A DNA stretch of 64,000 nt from the NCBI GenBank assembly GCA_002397315.1, contig DHAE01000006.1, forward strand, positions 62,001-126,000, in the 5' to 3' direction. The first letter of the stretch is position 1. Each line of letters begins with the position of its first letter. Below, piece after piece: positions 8,154 through 17,128 of this stretch. The notes under the pieces are model-generated. The model made no database searches. It was not told where the DNA came from and saw only the letters and a program-made list of their open reading frames with translations. This DNA comes from Comamonadaceae bacterium UBA4962. GTDB taxonomy: Bacteria > Pseudomonadota > Gammaproteobacteria > Burkholderiales > Burkholderiaceae_C. Position numbers and translations under genes: made by a program.

Positions 8154-9247
8154 CGCCTCAGGACCAGCCAGCCGAACGCCCCGAGCGACAGCAGTGAATA
8201 GATGATGCCCGGTGCCGCCGCGGTGAGCCAGGGCGACCAGTTCTGCAGGTTGCCCGCATAGCCGAACACGTTGTTGAGCAGGAAGAAACTGATGCCCGCC
8301 ATCACGCCGCCGAACACGTAGCCCGCGATGCCACCGGAGCGGAAGTGCAGATAAGCGAAAGGCAGCGAGAGCACCACCATCACCAGGCAGCTGAGCGGAT
8401 AGAACACCTTGCGCCAGAACTCGATCTCGTACTTCTGCGCCGTCTGGCCGTTCGACTCCAGGTGCCGGATGTACTGGAACAGGTCGATCGTGGCCATGCG
8501 GTCGGGCTTGAGCAGCGAGGCCGCCACCATGTCGCTGCTGATGTGGGTGGGCCAGCGGAACTGCGCCTCCTGCAGCCGCTCGACGCGCGCTTCGGCCTCG
8601 CCCTTGCGGTGGAAGACGCTGCGCTTCACGTTATGCAGATCCCAGCCCTCGGCGCCGAATTCGGCCGATTCCGCCTGGATGGTGGAGGCCACGCGCCCGT
8701 CGCGGTCGAACTCGAAGATCCGCACGTTGCCCATGCCGCCGTCGTGCCGCAGCGAGCGCACGTTCACGGCCACCGATTGGTCGCCCTGCCGCTCCTTGAG
8801 CCAGGCGCCGGTCGCGCCGGTGGTGATCTGGCCGAGGTAGCGCGCCTTCACGAGTTGCGCCAGCCGGTCGGATGCGGGCGCGAGGTAGTCGCCCACCGTG
8901 AACGTGAGCAGCACGAACCCCAGGCCCAGCACCAGCAGGGTGCGCAGCGCGCGCCACGGTCCCAGGCCGCTGGTGCGCATGATGGTGAACTCCGAACTCT
9001 GCGCGAAGCGCGCCATCACGAAGATCGTGCCGATGAGCACCGTGATCGGCAGCAGCTCGTACAAATGGCTCGGGATGCCCAGCGCGACGTACAGCAGCGC
9101 ATGCGATAACTCGTAGCCCTGCGCGCGGCCGACGTAGCGCAGCTCGTCCACCATGTCGAAGAAGACGAACAGCGCGAGGAAGCCGAGCGTGACGAAGGCC
9201 ACGGCCGAAAGCGCCTCGCGGTAGATCAGGCGGCGGATCGTCTTCAT
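8150..9247 (-). CDS. lptG: LPS export ABC transporter permease LptG
   Basis: Inner-membrane subunit of the LptB2FG transporter, which extracts lipopolysaccharide from the inner membrane and passes it to LptC-LptA. It has 365 residues of the YjgP/YjgQ family: three N-terminal membrane segments, a periplasmic beta-jellyroll region (about residues 130-260) and three C-terminal membrane segments. The start at 9247 (MKTIRRLIYREAL) overlaps the lptF stop (ATGA); a Met nine codons earlier would lie inside lptF. It is followed by a coupled chelatase gene. Confidence 0.93.
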   Translation of the reverse strand: MKTIRRLIYREALSAVAFVTLGFLALFVFFDMVDELRYVGRAQGYELSHALLYVALGIPSHLYELLPITVLIGTIFVMARFAQSSEFTIMRTSGLGPWRALRTLLVLGLGFVLLTFTVGDYLAPASDRLAQLVKARYLGQITTGATGAWLKERQGDQSVAVNVRSLRHDGGMGNVRIFEFDRDGRVASTIQAESAEFGAEGWDLHNVKRSVFHRKGEAEARVERLQEAQFRWPTHISSDMVAASLLKPDRMATIDLFQYIRHLESNGQTAQKYEIEFWRKVFYPLSCLVMVVLSLPFAYLHFRSGGIAGYVFGGVMAGISFFLLNNVFGYAGNLQNWSPWLTAAAPGIIYSLLSLGAFGWLVLRR

Positions 9248-10344
9248 GCGCGGCCTCCGCCCGTGCGCTGCCACAGCATGCGCGGCGACCAGCGGTTGTG
9301 CCGCGCCACCAGCAGCAGCAGGCCCAGCGCCAGCGTGCCGCCGTGCAGCAGCAGCATGAAGGCGCCCAGGCCCATCCGGCCCGAGCCCACCCAGCTCTGG
9401 CCGAAGGTCATGAGGTTGTAGTAAATGACGAAAGCGAACAGTGCCGACACGAGGCTGGTGCTGCGCGCGGCGCGCGGGTTGGCGCTCGCCACCGCGAGGC
9501 CCACCACGACGAAATTGAGCGCCGCGAGCGCGAGGCCGAAGCGCCAGCCGAGTTCCGCCCGGAACGCGGGATCGCCGGAGGCGAACAGCTCGCGGGTGGT
9601 GCGCGTCTTCACCGCCACGTCGTCGGACGGATTGGACGAGGCGGACCCGATGCGCGTGCCGTACTCGGTGAACTCGCTCACCTTGAGCCCGGGCTTGTCG
9701 GTGGAGGTCTCCAGCCGCTGCCCGTCGCTCAGCAGCGCCATGCGCTGGTCGCCCTGCGTTTCCAGCCGGGCGCTGCGCGCGGAGGTGACGGTCTCACGGC
9801 CGCGCTCGGTGGAGGCGATGAAGACGTTGGTGGCCTGCTGGTTGTCCGGCGTCTCCCGGTCGATGAAGAACACCCGGCTGCCGTTGGCGGATTCCTGGAA
9901 TTCGCCCGGCGCGATCCGGTCGATGTCGCTGCGCTGCTGGTACTGCACCTTCAGCTCCTGGATCTGCTGGTTGGCCCAGGGCCAGATCAGCAGGGCCAGC
10001 GTGGCGATCGCCAGCATCACCGGCCAGGCGAATCGCAGCAGGGGCTTGAGCAGGTGCAGCATGCCCCGGCCGCTGGCGAACCAGATGACCATCTCGCTGT
10101 CGCGGTACATGCGCGAGAGCGTGCCGACCACGGCCACGAACAGGCTGAGCGTGAGAATGGTCGGCAACTGGCCGAGCACGGTGAAGCCCATCACGAGCAT
10201 CACGTCCGACGGGTTCACGCTGCCGCGCGACGCCTGTCCGAGCGTGCGTATCAGCATCATGGTCATGACCACGGTGACCAGCACCACCAGCGTCGCTCCG
10301 AAGCTGCGGGCCAGTTCCTTGCGAATGGATGAATCGAATAACAT
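9244..10344 (-). CDS. lptF: LPS export ABC transporter permease LptF
   Basis: Partner of LptG in the LptB2FG lipopolysaccharide exporter, 366 residues. The N-terminus MLFDSSIRKELARSF is typical of LptF, and the protein has the same three plus three membrane segments around a periplasmic domain. It is divergent from pepA, with only 23 bases between the two start codons, so the promoter elements must overlap or lie inside the opposite gene. The same lptFG/pepA head-to-head order is found in E. coli. Confidence 0.93.
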   Translation of the reverse strand: MLFDSSIRKELARSFGATLVVLVTVVMTMMLIRTLGQASRGSVNPSDVMLVMGFTVLGQLPTILTLSLFVAVVGTLSRMYRDSEMVIWFASGRGMLHLLKPLLRFAWPVMLAIATLALLIWPWANQQIQELKVQYQQRSDIDRIAPGEFQESANGSRVFFIDRETPDNQQATNVFIASTERGRETVTSARSARLETQGDQRMALLSDGQRLETSTDKPGLKVSEFTEYGTRIGSASSNPSDDVAVKTRTTRELFASGDPAFRAELGWRFGLALAALNFVVVGLAVASANPRAARSTSLVSALFAFVIYYNLMTFGQSWVGSGRMGLGAFMLLLHGGTLALGLLLLVARHNRWSPRMLWQRTGGGRA

Positions 10345-10367
10345 TGGCTCGAAGGAAAACGCCGATT

Positions 10368-11939
10368 ATGAACTTCGATCTGAAGACCCTGTCCCTGGCC
10401 GCCGCCGCTGCCGAGAAATGCGATCTGCTCGCCGTGCTGGTGCCCGAAGGCTTCAAGCCCTCCGGCGACGCGCTGTCCTCGCTCGTGGCCCACGCCACCC
10501 GCCAGGGCGATTTCGAGACCAAGCCCGGCAAGAGCCTCGCGCTCTACCAGACCCCGGCCGTCGCGGCCCGCCGCGTGCTGCTGCTGGGTGCGGGCGACGG
10601 CAGCCCGCGCGCGGTGCGGCAGGCGCTCATGGGTGCGGCAACGCAGTGGAAGGCGCCCCAGGTCAAGCGCGTGGCCGTGTGCCTCGCGGCCCTGGCCGAC
10701 GCCGACGCGGCCGCCTGCGCCGCCGTGCAGGCGCTCTCCGACGCCAGCTATGTCTACACCGCCACCAAGTCGCAGGCCGAGCCGCGCGCGCTTTCCCGCG
10801 TGGTGATCGGCGTGGCCGATGCCTCCGCCGCCAAGGCCGGCTTCGCCCGCGGCACCGCGCTCGCGCTGGGCGTCGAATATGCGCGCGAATGGGCCAACCG
10901 GCCCGGCAACCACGCCACGCCCACGCTGCTGGCCGGCGCGGCCAAGGCGCTCGCCAAGCACGGTCCGATCCAGGTCAAGGTGATGGGCCCCGCCGAGGTG
11001 CAGAAGCTCGGCATGGGCGCCTTCATCGCGGTGGCCAAGGGCTCCGAAGAGCCGCTGCGCTTCATCGAACTGCGCTACCAGGGTGCCGGCCGCACCGAGG
11101 CGCCCGTGGCCCTCATCGGCAAGGGCATCACGTTCGACACCGGTGGCATCTCCATCAAGCCCGCCGCCGAAATGGACGAGATGAAGTTCGACATGGGCGG
11201 CGCCGCCAGCGTGCTGGGCGTGTTCCGCGCGCTGGCCGAGCTGCGGCCCGCGATCAACGTCGTCGGCCTGATCCCCGCCTGCGAGAACATGCCCGACGGC
11301 CGCGCGGTGAAGCCGGGCGACGTCGTCACCAGCCTCAGCGGCCAGACGATCGAGGTGCTCAACACCGACGCCGAGGGCCGGCTGGTGCTGTGCGATGCGA
11401 TCGCCTACGCCGCGCGCTTCAAGCCTTCCGCCATGGTGGACATCGCGACGCTCACGGGCGCCTGCGTGATCGCGCTGGGCGGTGTGCGCAGCGGCCTGTT
11501 CGCCAACGACGAGGCCCTGGCCACCCGCCTGCAGCAGGCGGGCGAGGCGTCGATGGACCCGTGCTGGCGCATGCCGCTCGACGACGAATACGCCGAAGGC
11601 CTGAAGAGCAATTTCGCCGACATGGGCAACGTCGCCGGCCGCGCCGGGGGCGCCATCACGGCCGCCAAGTTCCTGCAGAAATTCGTGGGTGCGCAGCCCT
11701 GGGCCCACCTGGACATCGCCGGCACGGCCTGGAAGAGCGGCGGCGGCAAGGGCGCGACGGGCCGGCCCGTGGGTCTGCTCGTTCAGTTCCTGCTCGATTC
11801 CGTGCAGGCGCCCGCGGCCCGCCCGCGTTCCCGCGCCGCAACCGCGTCGCCGGCGCCCGTCCCGGCGGCTGCGCCGGCCGCCGGCAGGGCACCGCGTGCC
11901 GCTGCACCCCGGGCTGCCCGGTCTGCGCGCGCCGCGTGA
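10368..11939 (+). CDS. pepA: Leucyl aminopeptidase PepA
   Basis: Cytoplasmic M17 zinc/manganese aminopeptidase, 523 residues. The family signature NTDAEGRL lies at about residue 335, preceded by GKGITFDTGGISIKP with metal and substrate ligands. E. coli PepA also binds DNA at cer/carAB. The start at 10368 is preceded by GAAGGAAAA. The catalytic domain ends near LLVQFLLDSV, and is followed by about 45 residues rich in Ala, Pro and Arg that ordinary PepA proteins lack. holC follows, as in many gamma- and beta-proteobacteria. Confidence 0.93.
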   Translation: MNFDLKTLSLAAAAAEKCDLLAVLVPEGFKPSGDALSSLVAHATRQGDFETKPGKSLALYQTPAVAARRVLLLGAGDGSPRAVRQALMGAATQWKAPQVKRVAVCLAALADADAAACAAVQALSDASYVYTATKSQAEPRALSRVVIGVADASAAKAGFARGTALALGVEYAREWANRPGNHATPTLLAGAAKALAKHGPIQVKVMGPAEVQKLGMGAFIAVAKGSEEPLRFIELRYQGAGRTEAPVALIGKGITFDTGGISIKPAAEMDEMKFDMGGAASVLGVFRALAELRPAINVVGLIPACENMPDGRAVKPGDVVTSLSGQTIEVLNTDAEGRLVLCDAIAYAARFKPSAMVDIATLTGACVIALGGVRSGLFANDEALATRLQQAGEASMDPCWRMPLDDEYAEGLKSNFADMGNVAGRAGGAITAAKFLQKFVGAQPWAHLDIAGTAWKSGGGKGATGRPVGLLVQFLLDSVQAPAARPRSRAATASPAPVPAAAPAAGRAPRAAAPRAARSARAA

Positions 11940-11979
11940 CCGCCGCTGCCGCATTCCGTCAGAAGGCGCCCGAGCCCGC

Positions 11980-12414
11980 ATGACCGAGATCGCCTTCCAT
12001 TTCAATGCGCCGGACAAGCTCGCCTATGCGTGCCGGTTCGCGCGCAAGGCGGTGCGCAGCGATGCGCTGCTGGTCATCACCGGGCCGGCCGCCGTGCTCG
12101 ATGCGGTGGACCGCGCCCTCTGGGCGCTGGGCCCGCAGGATTTCGTCGCGCACTGCCGCCAGGAGGACGAGGCCGATCTGCGCGACGCCTCGCCCGTGCT
12201 GCTGGCGACCGATCCCCGCGCCGCGGCGCACGCGCAGTTGCTGCTGAACCTGGGCCCCACCGTGCCCGCGGGCTTCGAGCGCTTCGGCCGGCTCGTGGAA
12301 GTGGTGAGTTCCACGGATGAAGCGGACCGTGCCGGTGCGCGCGAGCGCTGGCGGCATTACGCCCAGCGCGGCTACGGCATCGTCCGCCACGACCTGGTGC
12401 TGAAGGGGGGCTGA
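11980..12414 (+). CDS. holC: DNA polymerase III subunit chi (HolC)
   Basis: Chi subunit of the clamp-loader complex, 144 residues; with psi it links DNA polymerase III to single-stranded-DNA-binding protein. The N-terminus MTEIAFHFNAPDKLAYACRF matches HolC, as does the central segment with LVITGP and the later PVLLATDP. It lies 40 bases after pepA, a conserved order, and three bases before the next gene, so the three genes are probably one operon. Confidence 0.9.
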   Translation: MTEIAFHFNAPDKLAYACRFARKAVRSDALLVITGPAAVLDAVDRALWALGPQDFVAHCRQEDEADLRDASPVLLATDPRAAAHAQLLLNLGPTVPAGFERFGRLVEVVSSTDEADRAGARERWRHYAQRGYGIVRHDLVLKGG

Positions 12415-12417
12415 GCG

Positions 12418-12924
12418 ATGCCCGCGACGCCGCCCAAGGGCCCTCCCAAATTCGTGCCCACCCTCACCGATGTGGTGCAGGTGGCGGGCGATGCGGCGCC
12501 CGGCACGGCCCCGGCGCCCGATGCGCCCGGCGCGCCCGCAGAGGGCGCCGGGCCTTCGTCCGGCTCCCTGGCGCCGCCTGCGACCGCGCTGGATGGGGAA
12601 GCGGCACCGGATGCCCCGGATGTGCCGGTCCCTGGGCTGCCAGTGGACGGCCCCCGGACGGTCGCTGCGCCGGCCATGCCCGCCGCGCCGCCGCCCATCG
12701 CTGCGGATTTTGCCGGCATCGAAGAGATGGTCATCCACCGCATCATCCAGCGCGTGGACGTGGTGCTCGACCAGCGCCTGCGCGAAGCCATCGCCACCGT
12801 GGTGCAGGAGCAGACCCGCTCCATGGTGCCGCGCCTGCGCGAAGAGGTCGAATCCGTCGTGCGCCACGCCGTGTACGAGGCCGTGGCGGACGAACTCGCG
12901 GCCCCCGGCGGCCCGCAGCGCTGA
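12418..12924 (+). CDS. Protein of unknown function, Pro/Ala-rich with C-terminal helix
   Basis: 168 residues, not assigned to a known function. Residues 1-95 are low complexity, rich in Pro, Ala, Gly and Asp. Residues 100-160 (IEEMVIHRIIQRVDVVLDQR onward) look like one or two amphipathic helices with regularly spaced Val, Leu and Ile. There is no signal peptide or membrane segment. The ATG follows the holC stop after three bases, so it is translationally linked to holC. The position behind pepA-holC suggests a Burkholderiales-specific accessory protein; no role in replication can be shown from sequence. Confidence 0.75.
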   Translation: MPATPPKGPPKFVPTLTDVVQVAGDAAPGTAPAPDAPGAPAEGAGPSSGSLAPPATALDGEAAPDAPDVPVPGLPVDGPRTVAAPAMPAAPPPIAADFAGIEEMVIHRIIQRVDVVLDQRLREAIATVVQEQTRSMVPRLREEVESVVRHAVYEAVADELAAPGGPQR

Positions 12925-13081
12925 CCGACCGCGAGTGGCGATCTGGGGCTACAGGGTATTCCCCTGTGGTTTTAGATCACATGTGCTCGCAACTACCCGT
13001 GCCCTGGCCCATAAATTGCGATATGTTTCCGGCGCTGGGGGAAAAGAAGGTTCTCAGCGATCACCCTTTTTGGAGATTCAT

Positions 13082-14212
13082 ATGCAATTGAAGTTGAAAC
13101 TGACCGTGGTTGCCGCTATCGCGGCGCTTGCCGGTGTCGCCTCTGCACAAGAGCAGGTGGTGAAGATCGGCCACGTGGGTCCGGTTTCCGGCCCGCAGGC
13201 TCACTACGGCAAGGACAACGAAAATGGCGCCCGCATGGCTGTCGAAGAGTTGAATGCCCAGGGGATCACGATCGCCGGCAAGAAGATCAAGTTCGAACTG
13301 CAGGCCGAAGACGATGCCGCCGATCCGAAGCAGGGCACGGCAGCCGCCCAGAAACTGTGCGACGCCAAGGTCGCCGGTGTGGTCGGCCACCTGAACTCCG
13401 GCACGACGATCCCCGCCTCGAAGGTCTACAACGACTGCGGCATCCCGCACGTCACCGGCGCCGCCACCAACCCCAACCTGACCAAGCCCGGCTACAAGAC
13501 GACGTTCCGCATCATCGCGAACGACAACGCCCTGGGCGCAGGCCTTGCCGCCTACGCCGCCGACACGCTGAAGCTCAAGTCGGTCGCCATCATCGACGAC
13601 CGCACGGCCTACGGCCAGGGCGTCGCCGACGTCTTCAAGAAGACGGCCGCGACCAAGGGCATCAAGGTGGTGGACGAGCAGTTCACGACCGACAAGGCCA
13701 CCGACTTCATGGCCATCCTGACGTCGATCAAGTCGAAGAACCCCGACGCCATCTTCTTCGGCGGCATGGATCCCCAGGCCGGCCCGATGCTGCGCCAGAT
13801 GGAACAGCTCGGCCTGTCGAACGTGAAGTACTTCGGCGGCGACGGCATCTGCACGGCCGAAGTGGCCAAGCTGGCCGCCGGCGCCAAGACTCTCGCCAAC
13901 GTGATCTGCGCGGAAGGCGGCGCTTCGCTGGCCAAGATGCCCGGCGGCACGGCCTGGAAGGCCAAGTACGACGCCAAGTACCCCAACCAGTTCCAGGTCT
14001 ACAGCCCCTACACCTACGACGCCACCATGCTGCTGGTCGACGCCATGAAGCGTGCCAACTCGTGGGATCCGAAGGTCTACATCCCCGAGCTGCAGAAGTC
14101 GAACTACAAGGGCGTGACCGCCCAGATCGCCTTCGAGCCCAACGGCGAACTGAAGAACCCCGCCATCACCCTGTACAACTACAAGGACGGCAAGAAGACG
14201 CCTCTGAACTGA
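13082..14212 (+). CDS. livK: Branched-chain amino acid ABC transporter substrate-binding protein (LivK/LivJ)
   Basis: Periplasmic binding protein of 376 residues. A Sec signal peptide (MQLKLKLTVVAAIAALAGVA, cut after ASA near residue 23) precedes a type I periplasmic-binding fold with IGHVGPVSGPQAHYGKDNEN, AGVVGHLNSGTT and IDDRTAYGQG, as in Leu/Ile/Val binding proteins. TGGAG lies about ten bases before the ATG. It stands alone, without permease or ATPase genes, so it must serve a transporter encoded elsewhere; whether that is the livHMGF set at the start of the window is unknown. A strong terminator follows at once. Confidence 0.92.
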   Translation: MQLKLKLTVVAAIAALAGVASAQEQVVKIGHVGPVSGPQAHYGKDNENGARMAVEELNAQGITIAGKKIKFELQAEDDAADPKQGTAAAQKLCDAKVAGVVGHLNSGTTIPASKVYNDCGIPHVTGAATNPNLTKPGYKTTFRIIANDNALGAGLAAYAADTLKLKSVAIIDDRTAYGQGVADVFKKTAATKGIKVVDEQFTTDKATDFMAILTSIKSKNPDAIFFGGMDPQAGPMLRQMEQLGLSNVKYFGGDGICTAEVAKLAAGAKTLANVICAEGGASLAKMPGGTAWKAKYDAKYPNQFQVYSPYTYDATMLLVDAMKRANSWDPKVYIPELQKSNYKGVTAQIAFEPNGELKNPAITLYNYKDGKKTPLN

Positions 14213-14229
14213 GCGGCTTCGTTCCAGTG

Positions 14230-14258
14230 AAAAGGCCTCCGCGTGCGGAGGCCTTTTT
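14230..14258 (+). terminator. Rho-independent terminator after livK
   Basis: AAAGGCCTCCGC pairs with GCGGAGGCCTTTTT across a tiny loop and ends in a T-run (14231-14257). It begins 18 bases after the livK stop. The A-run before the stem means it can also work for the convergent MocR gene. Confidence 0.9.
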
Positions 14259-14290
14259 CGTTCAGCGGCTCACGGGATGGAGTCCCGGTG

Positions 14291-15823
14291 TCAACGGCAC
14301 AGCGCACGCAGCACGTCCGCCAGCTTTTTGACGGCAGCATCCAGCTCGTGCGGGGCGTGGGCGGCGAACCCCATGAGAAAGCCGGCCTCGTGCCGGCCCG
14401 GCGCATGCAGCGTCGTCAGCCCCAGCAAGTCGATGCCGGCCCGGCGGGCGGATTCCACGGCCTCGCGTTCGGGAATGTCTCGGATGAAGACACAGGGCAT
14501 TTGCATGCCCCCGGCAGGCACCCGGGGTTCCACGAACTCCGCCAGATGCTGGCGCACCAGTCGTGCCAGCACGTCGCGCCGTTCGGCATAGACCGCCCGC
14601 ATGGTGCGCACATGGGTGCCGAAGTGGCCGCCTTCCATGAAACGCGCCAACGTGAGTTGTGGAATCGGTGCGCTGTGCCCGTCCAGCAAGGTGCGGGCTA
14701 CGGTCATGGGTGCCACCAGTGGCGGAGGCAGCACCATGTAGCCGATGCGCAGGCCAGGGAACAGGGATTTGGTGAAGGTGCCGATGTAGATCGTCCGTTC
14801 ATGCGGATCGAGCCCCTGCACACAGGCGGTGGGCTTGCCCTCGTAGTGGAATTCGCTGTCGTAGTCGTCCTCGATGATCCAGCCCTGGCGCTGTCTGGCC
14901 CATTCGATGACCGCCAGACGCCGGTCCAGCGACAGCGTCGCTCCGGTGGGAAACTGATGTGACGGCGTGAGGAACACCGCCCTGGCGGCCTCGCTGGCCT
15001 CGGTCAGATACTCCACCCGCAGGCCGCCTGCATCCAATGGCACGGGCACGCACTCCAGGCCGGCAGCGTCGAACGCCTTGCGGGCGCCGTGGTAGACAGG
15101 GTCTTCGATGAAGATGCGGTCGCCCGCATCGAGCAGCACCGTGGCGCACAGGGTCAGGGCTTGCTGGGAACTGGTCAGCACCAACACGCGCTCGGGTGCG
15201 GCGCGCGCGCCCCGTTCGAGATTGACGTGATCGGCGATGGCCCGGCGCAGCGGCTCCACGCCCTGCGGCGGGCTGTGCAGCAACGCCAGCGTGCCGTACT
15301 CCTTCAGCACCTGCCTTTGCAGTCGCTCCCAGGTGTGCAGCGGAAAGCTGCGTGTCTCGGGCACACCGGGTGCGAACGGGCGTGGCGTCAGAAAGTCACG
15401 CACACCGCCGCTTTGGTACATGGCATTGCCGCGCCGGCTGAGGCGCAGAGCCGCCTCGCTTCCCACGCTGGTCCGCCGAGGCCTGCCGCGCCCCGGCAGA
15501 CGCTGGGCCCGTTCCGACACGAAGCTGCCGCTGCCCACACGCCGTTCGATGAAGCCTTCCGCATGCAACTGGCCGTAGGCCGACTCGACCGTATCGCGGG
15601 AAACCCCCAGCGATTTCGCCAAGGCACGCGACGCGGGCAATGGCCTGCCCACGTCCAGCGCGCCATCCAGGATCAATTGGCGAATGGCCCGCTGCACCCG
15701 CGCGTGCAGCGGCAAGGCGCCATGCGCCGGATCGCCGACCCAGGCTTTGACGGATTCGAGTTGGGCGTGCTTGAACAATTGGCCGGTGCCTGGGCCAGAA
15801 AGTGGCCGGGACCATCCGTCCAT
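14291..15823 (-). CDS. MocR-family (GntR wHTH + aminotransferase-like) transcription regulator
   Basis: 510 residues: a GntR winged helix (about residues 30-100, with SRALAKSLGVSRDTVESAY), a linker, and a fold-type I aminotransferase-like domain that binds PLP. The PLP lysine is present in TFTKSLFPGLRIGY, and the Asp of IIEDDYDSEFHYEG is kept. Such regulators (PdxR, PtsJ, GabR, TauR) sense PLP or amino compounds and control nearby genes. It is divergent from a transporter-YggS-amidotransferase operon with a 63-base shared gap. The frame is open upstream far beyond 15823, but that part overlaps the divergent transporter and is a shadow. Confidence 0.88.
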   Translation of the reverse strand: MDGWSRPLSGPGTGQLFKHAQLESVKAWVGDPAHGALPLHARVQRAIRQLILDGALDVGRPLPASRALAKSLGVSRDTVESAYGQLHAEGFIERRVGSGSFVSERAQRLPGRGRPRRTSVGSEAALRLSRRGNAMYQSGGVRDFLTPRPFAPGVPETRSFPLHTWERLQRQVLKEYGTLALLHSPPQGVEPLRRAIADHVNLERGARAAPERVLVLTSSQQALTLCATVLLDAGDRIFIEDPVYHGARKAFDAAGLECVPVPLDAGGLRVEYLTEASEAARAVFLTPSHQFPTGATLSLDRRLAVIEWARQRQGWIIEDDYDSEFHYEGKPTACVQGLDPHERTIYIGTFTKSLFPGLRIGYMVLPPPLVAPMTVARTLLDGHSAPIPQLTLARFMEGGHFGTHVRTMRAVYAERRDVLARLVRQHLAEFVEPRVPAGGMQMPCVFIRDIPEREAVESARRAGIDLLGLTTLHAPGRHEAGFLMGFAAHAPHELDAAVKKLADVLRALCR

Positions 15824-15886
15824 TCTAGAACTATAAATTCGGCTCGCAACGTGTTCATTCCCGCTGTCAATCGTCACTGTCAGGCC
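15824..15886. promoter_or_regulatory. Divergent promoter region, MocR gene / BenE-like operon
   Basis: These 63 bases separate two divergent start codons. They contain the AT-rich stretch TAGAACTATAAATTC, a likely -10 region in otherwise GC-rich DNA. MocR regulators usually bind here as direct or inverted half-sites; no clear repeat is visible. Confidence 0.5.
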
Positions 15887-17128
15887 ATGTCTTCCATTCC
15901 TTCGCATCGATCCGTTCGCTGGAACGATCTCACCCATCCCGTGGTGGCCGGCCTGCTCTCGGTCATCGTCAACTACGGCGGTACGTTCATCCTGGTGTTC
16001 CAGGCCGCCAGGGCCGCGGGCCTCGGCCCGGAACTGACGGCCTCCTGGGTGTGGTCGATTTCCATCGGCGTGGGCGTGACGGGGATCCTCCTGAGCTGGC
16101 TGTCGCGCGAGCCGATCATCACCGCGTGGTCCACGCCGGCGGCGGCGTTTCTGGTCACCGCGCTGACGGTCACGCCCTATGCCGAAGCCGTGGGGGCCTA
16201 CCTGATCTCGGCGGCCGCTTTTGTGGTGCTGGGGCTGTCGGGGTGGTTCGAGCGCGTCATTCGCCTGATTCCTCCCGGCGTTGCCGCCGGGCTGCTGGCC
16301 GGCATCCTGCTGCAGTTCGGCATCAGGGCTTTCGGCGGCATGGGCATCGACCCCCTGCTGGCCGGTTCGCTGATCCTTGCCTACCTGGTGTTCAAGCGGT
16401 TCTCCGCACGCTATGCGGTGGTGGGAATCCTGGTGCTGGGGCTGGCCTTTCTCCTGGTTCAGGATCGGGTCGATCTGTCGGGGCTGCAACTGAAGCTGGC
16501 CAGGCCCGTTTTCACCATGCCCGCCTTTTCGCTCAACGCCTTGTTGAGCGTGGCGCTGCCGCTGTTCCTGATCACCTTGACCGGCCAGTACATGCCCGGC
16601 ATGCTGGTACTGCGCAATGACGGCTTCCAGACCAGTGCCAACCCCATCGTGACCCTCACGGGGCTGGGCTCGCTGCTGATGGCACCGTTCGGCTCGCACG
16701 CCTTCAACATCGCCGCCATCACGGCGGCCATCGCCACGGGCCGGGAAGCGCACGAAGACCCCTCCAGGCGCTGGATCGCAGGCATCGCCGCAGGCGTGTG
16801 CTACGTCCTCGTGGGCTTGTTCGGCGTGACGCTGGCTGCCGTCTTCATGGCCTTTCCTGCCACCTTCATCGCCACGCTGGCGGGGCTGGCATTGCTGGGC
16901 ACCATCGGCGGCAGCCTGGCCGGCGCGCTGGCCGACGCGAAAACGCGCGAAGCCTCTTTGATCACTTTCCTGGCAGCAGCCGCCAACATCCACCTGTGGG
17001 GGATCGGCGGTGCCTTCTGGGGACTGGTGATCGGACTGCTCGCCCATGCGATCCTCCATGGCCGCTTGCCGTCCAAGGCATGCACGCCCGCCATGGCGCC
17101 CACTCCGGTGAACAAGGGGGCGAACTGA
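15887..17128 (+). CDS. BenE-family (benzoate/xanthine-uracil-like) membrane transporter
   Basis: Inner-membrane protein of 413 residues with about 12 hydrophobic segments, related to BenE benzoate transporters (segments WSISIGVGVTGILLSW, TAWSTPAAAFLV, GQYMPGMLVLRNDG, APFGSHAFNIAAITAAI). The family is used for benzoate but its true substrate here is open. The neighbours, a MocR regulator and a PLP-binding YggS protein, would suit a vitamin B6-type or amino compound instead of benzoate. Its stop overlaps the next start as TGATG, showing tight coupling. Confidence 0.8.
   Translation: MSSIPSHRSVRWNDLTHPVVAGLLSVIVNYGGTFILVFQAARAAGLGPELTASWVWSISIGVGVTGILLSWLSREPIITAWSTPAAAFLVTALTVTPYAEAVGAYLISAAAFVVLGLSGWFERVIRLIPPGVAAGLLAGILLQFGIRAFGGMGIDPLLAGSLILAYLVFKRFSARYAVVGILVLGLAFLLVQDRVDLSGLQLKLARPVFTMPAFSLNALLSVALPLFLITLTGQYMPGMLVLRNDGFQTSANPIVTLTGLGSLLMAPFGSHAFNIAAITAAIATGREAHEDPSRRWIAGIAAGVCYVLVGLFGVTLAAVFMAFPATFIATLAGLALLGTIGGSLAGALADAKTREASLITFLAAAANIHLWGIGGAFWGLVIGLLAHAILHGRLPSKACTPAMAPTPVNKGAN

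Noticed and set aside
9425..11983. An 852-codon plus-strand frame across lptF and pepA.
   Set aside because: It is antisense to lptF and out of frame with pepA; composition is low-complexity and no motif is present.
15887..17128. Calling the transporter a benzoate importer.
   Set aside because: No ben, cat or box genes are nearby, while two PLP-linked proteins are; only the family name is justified.
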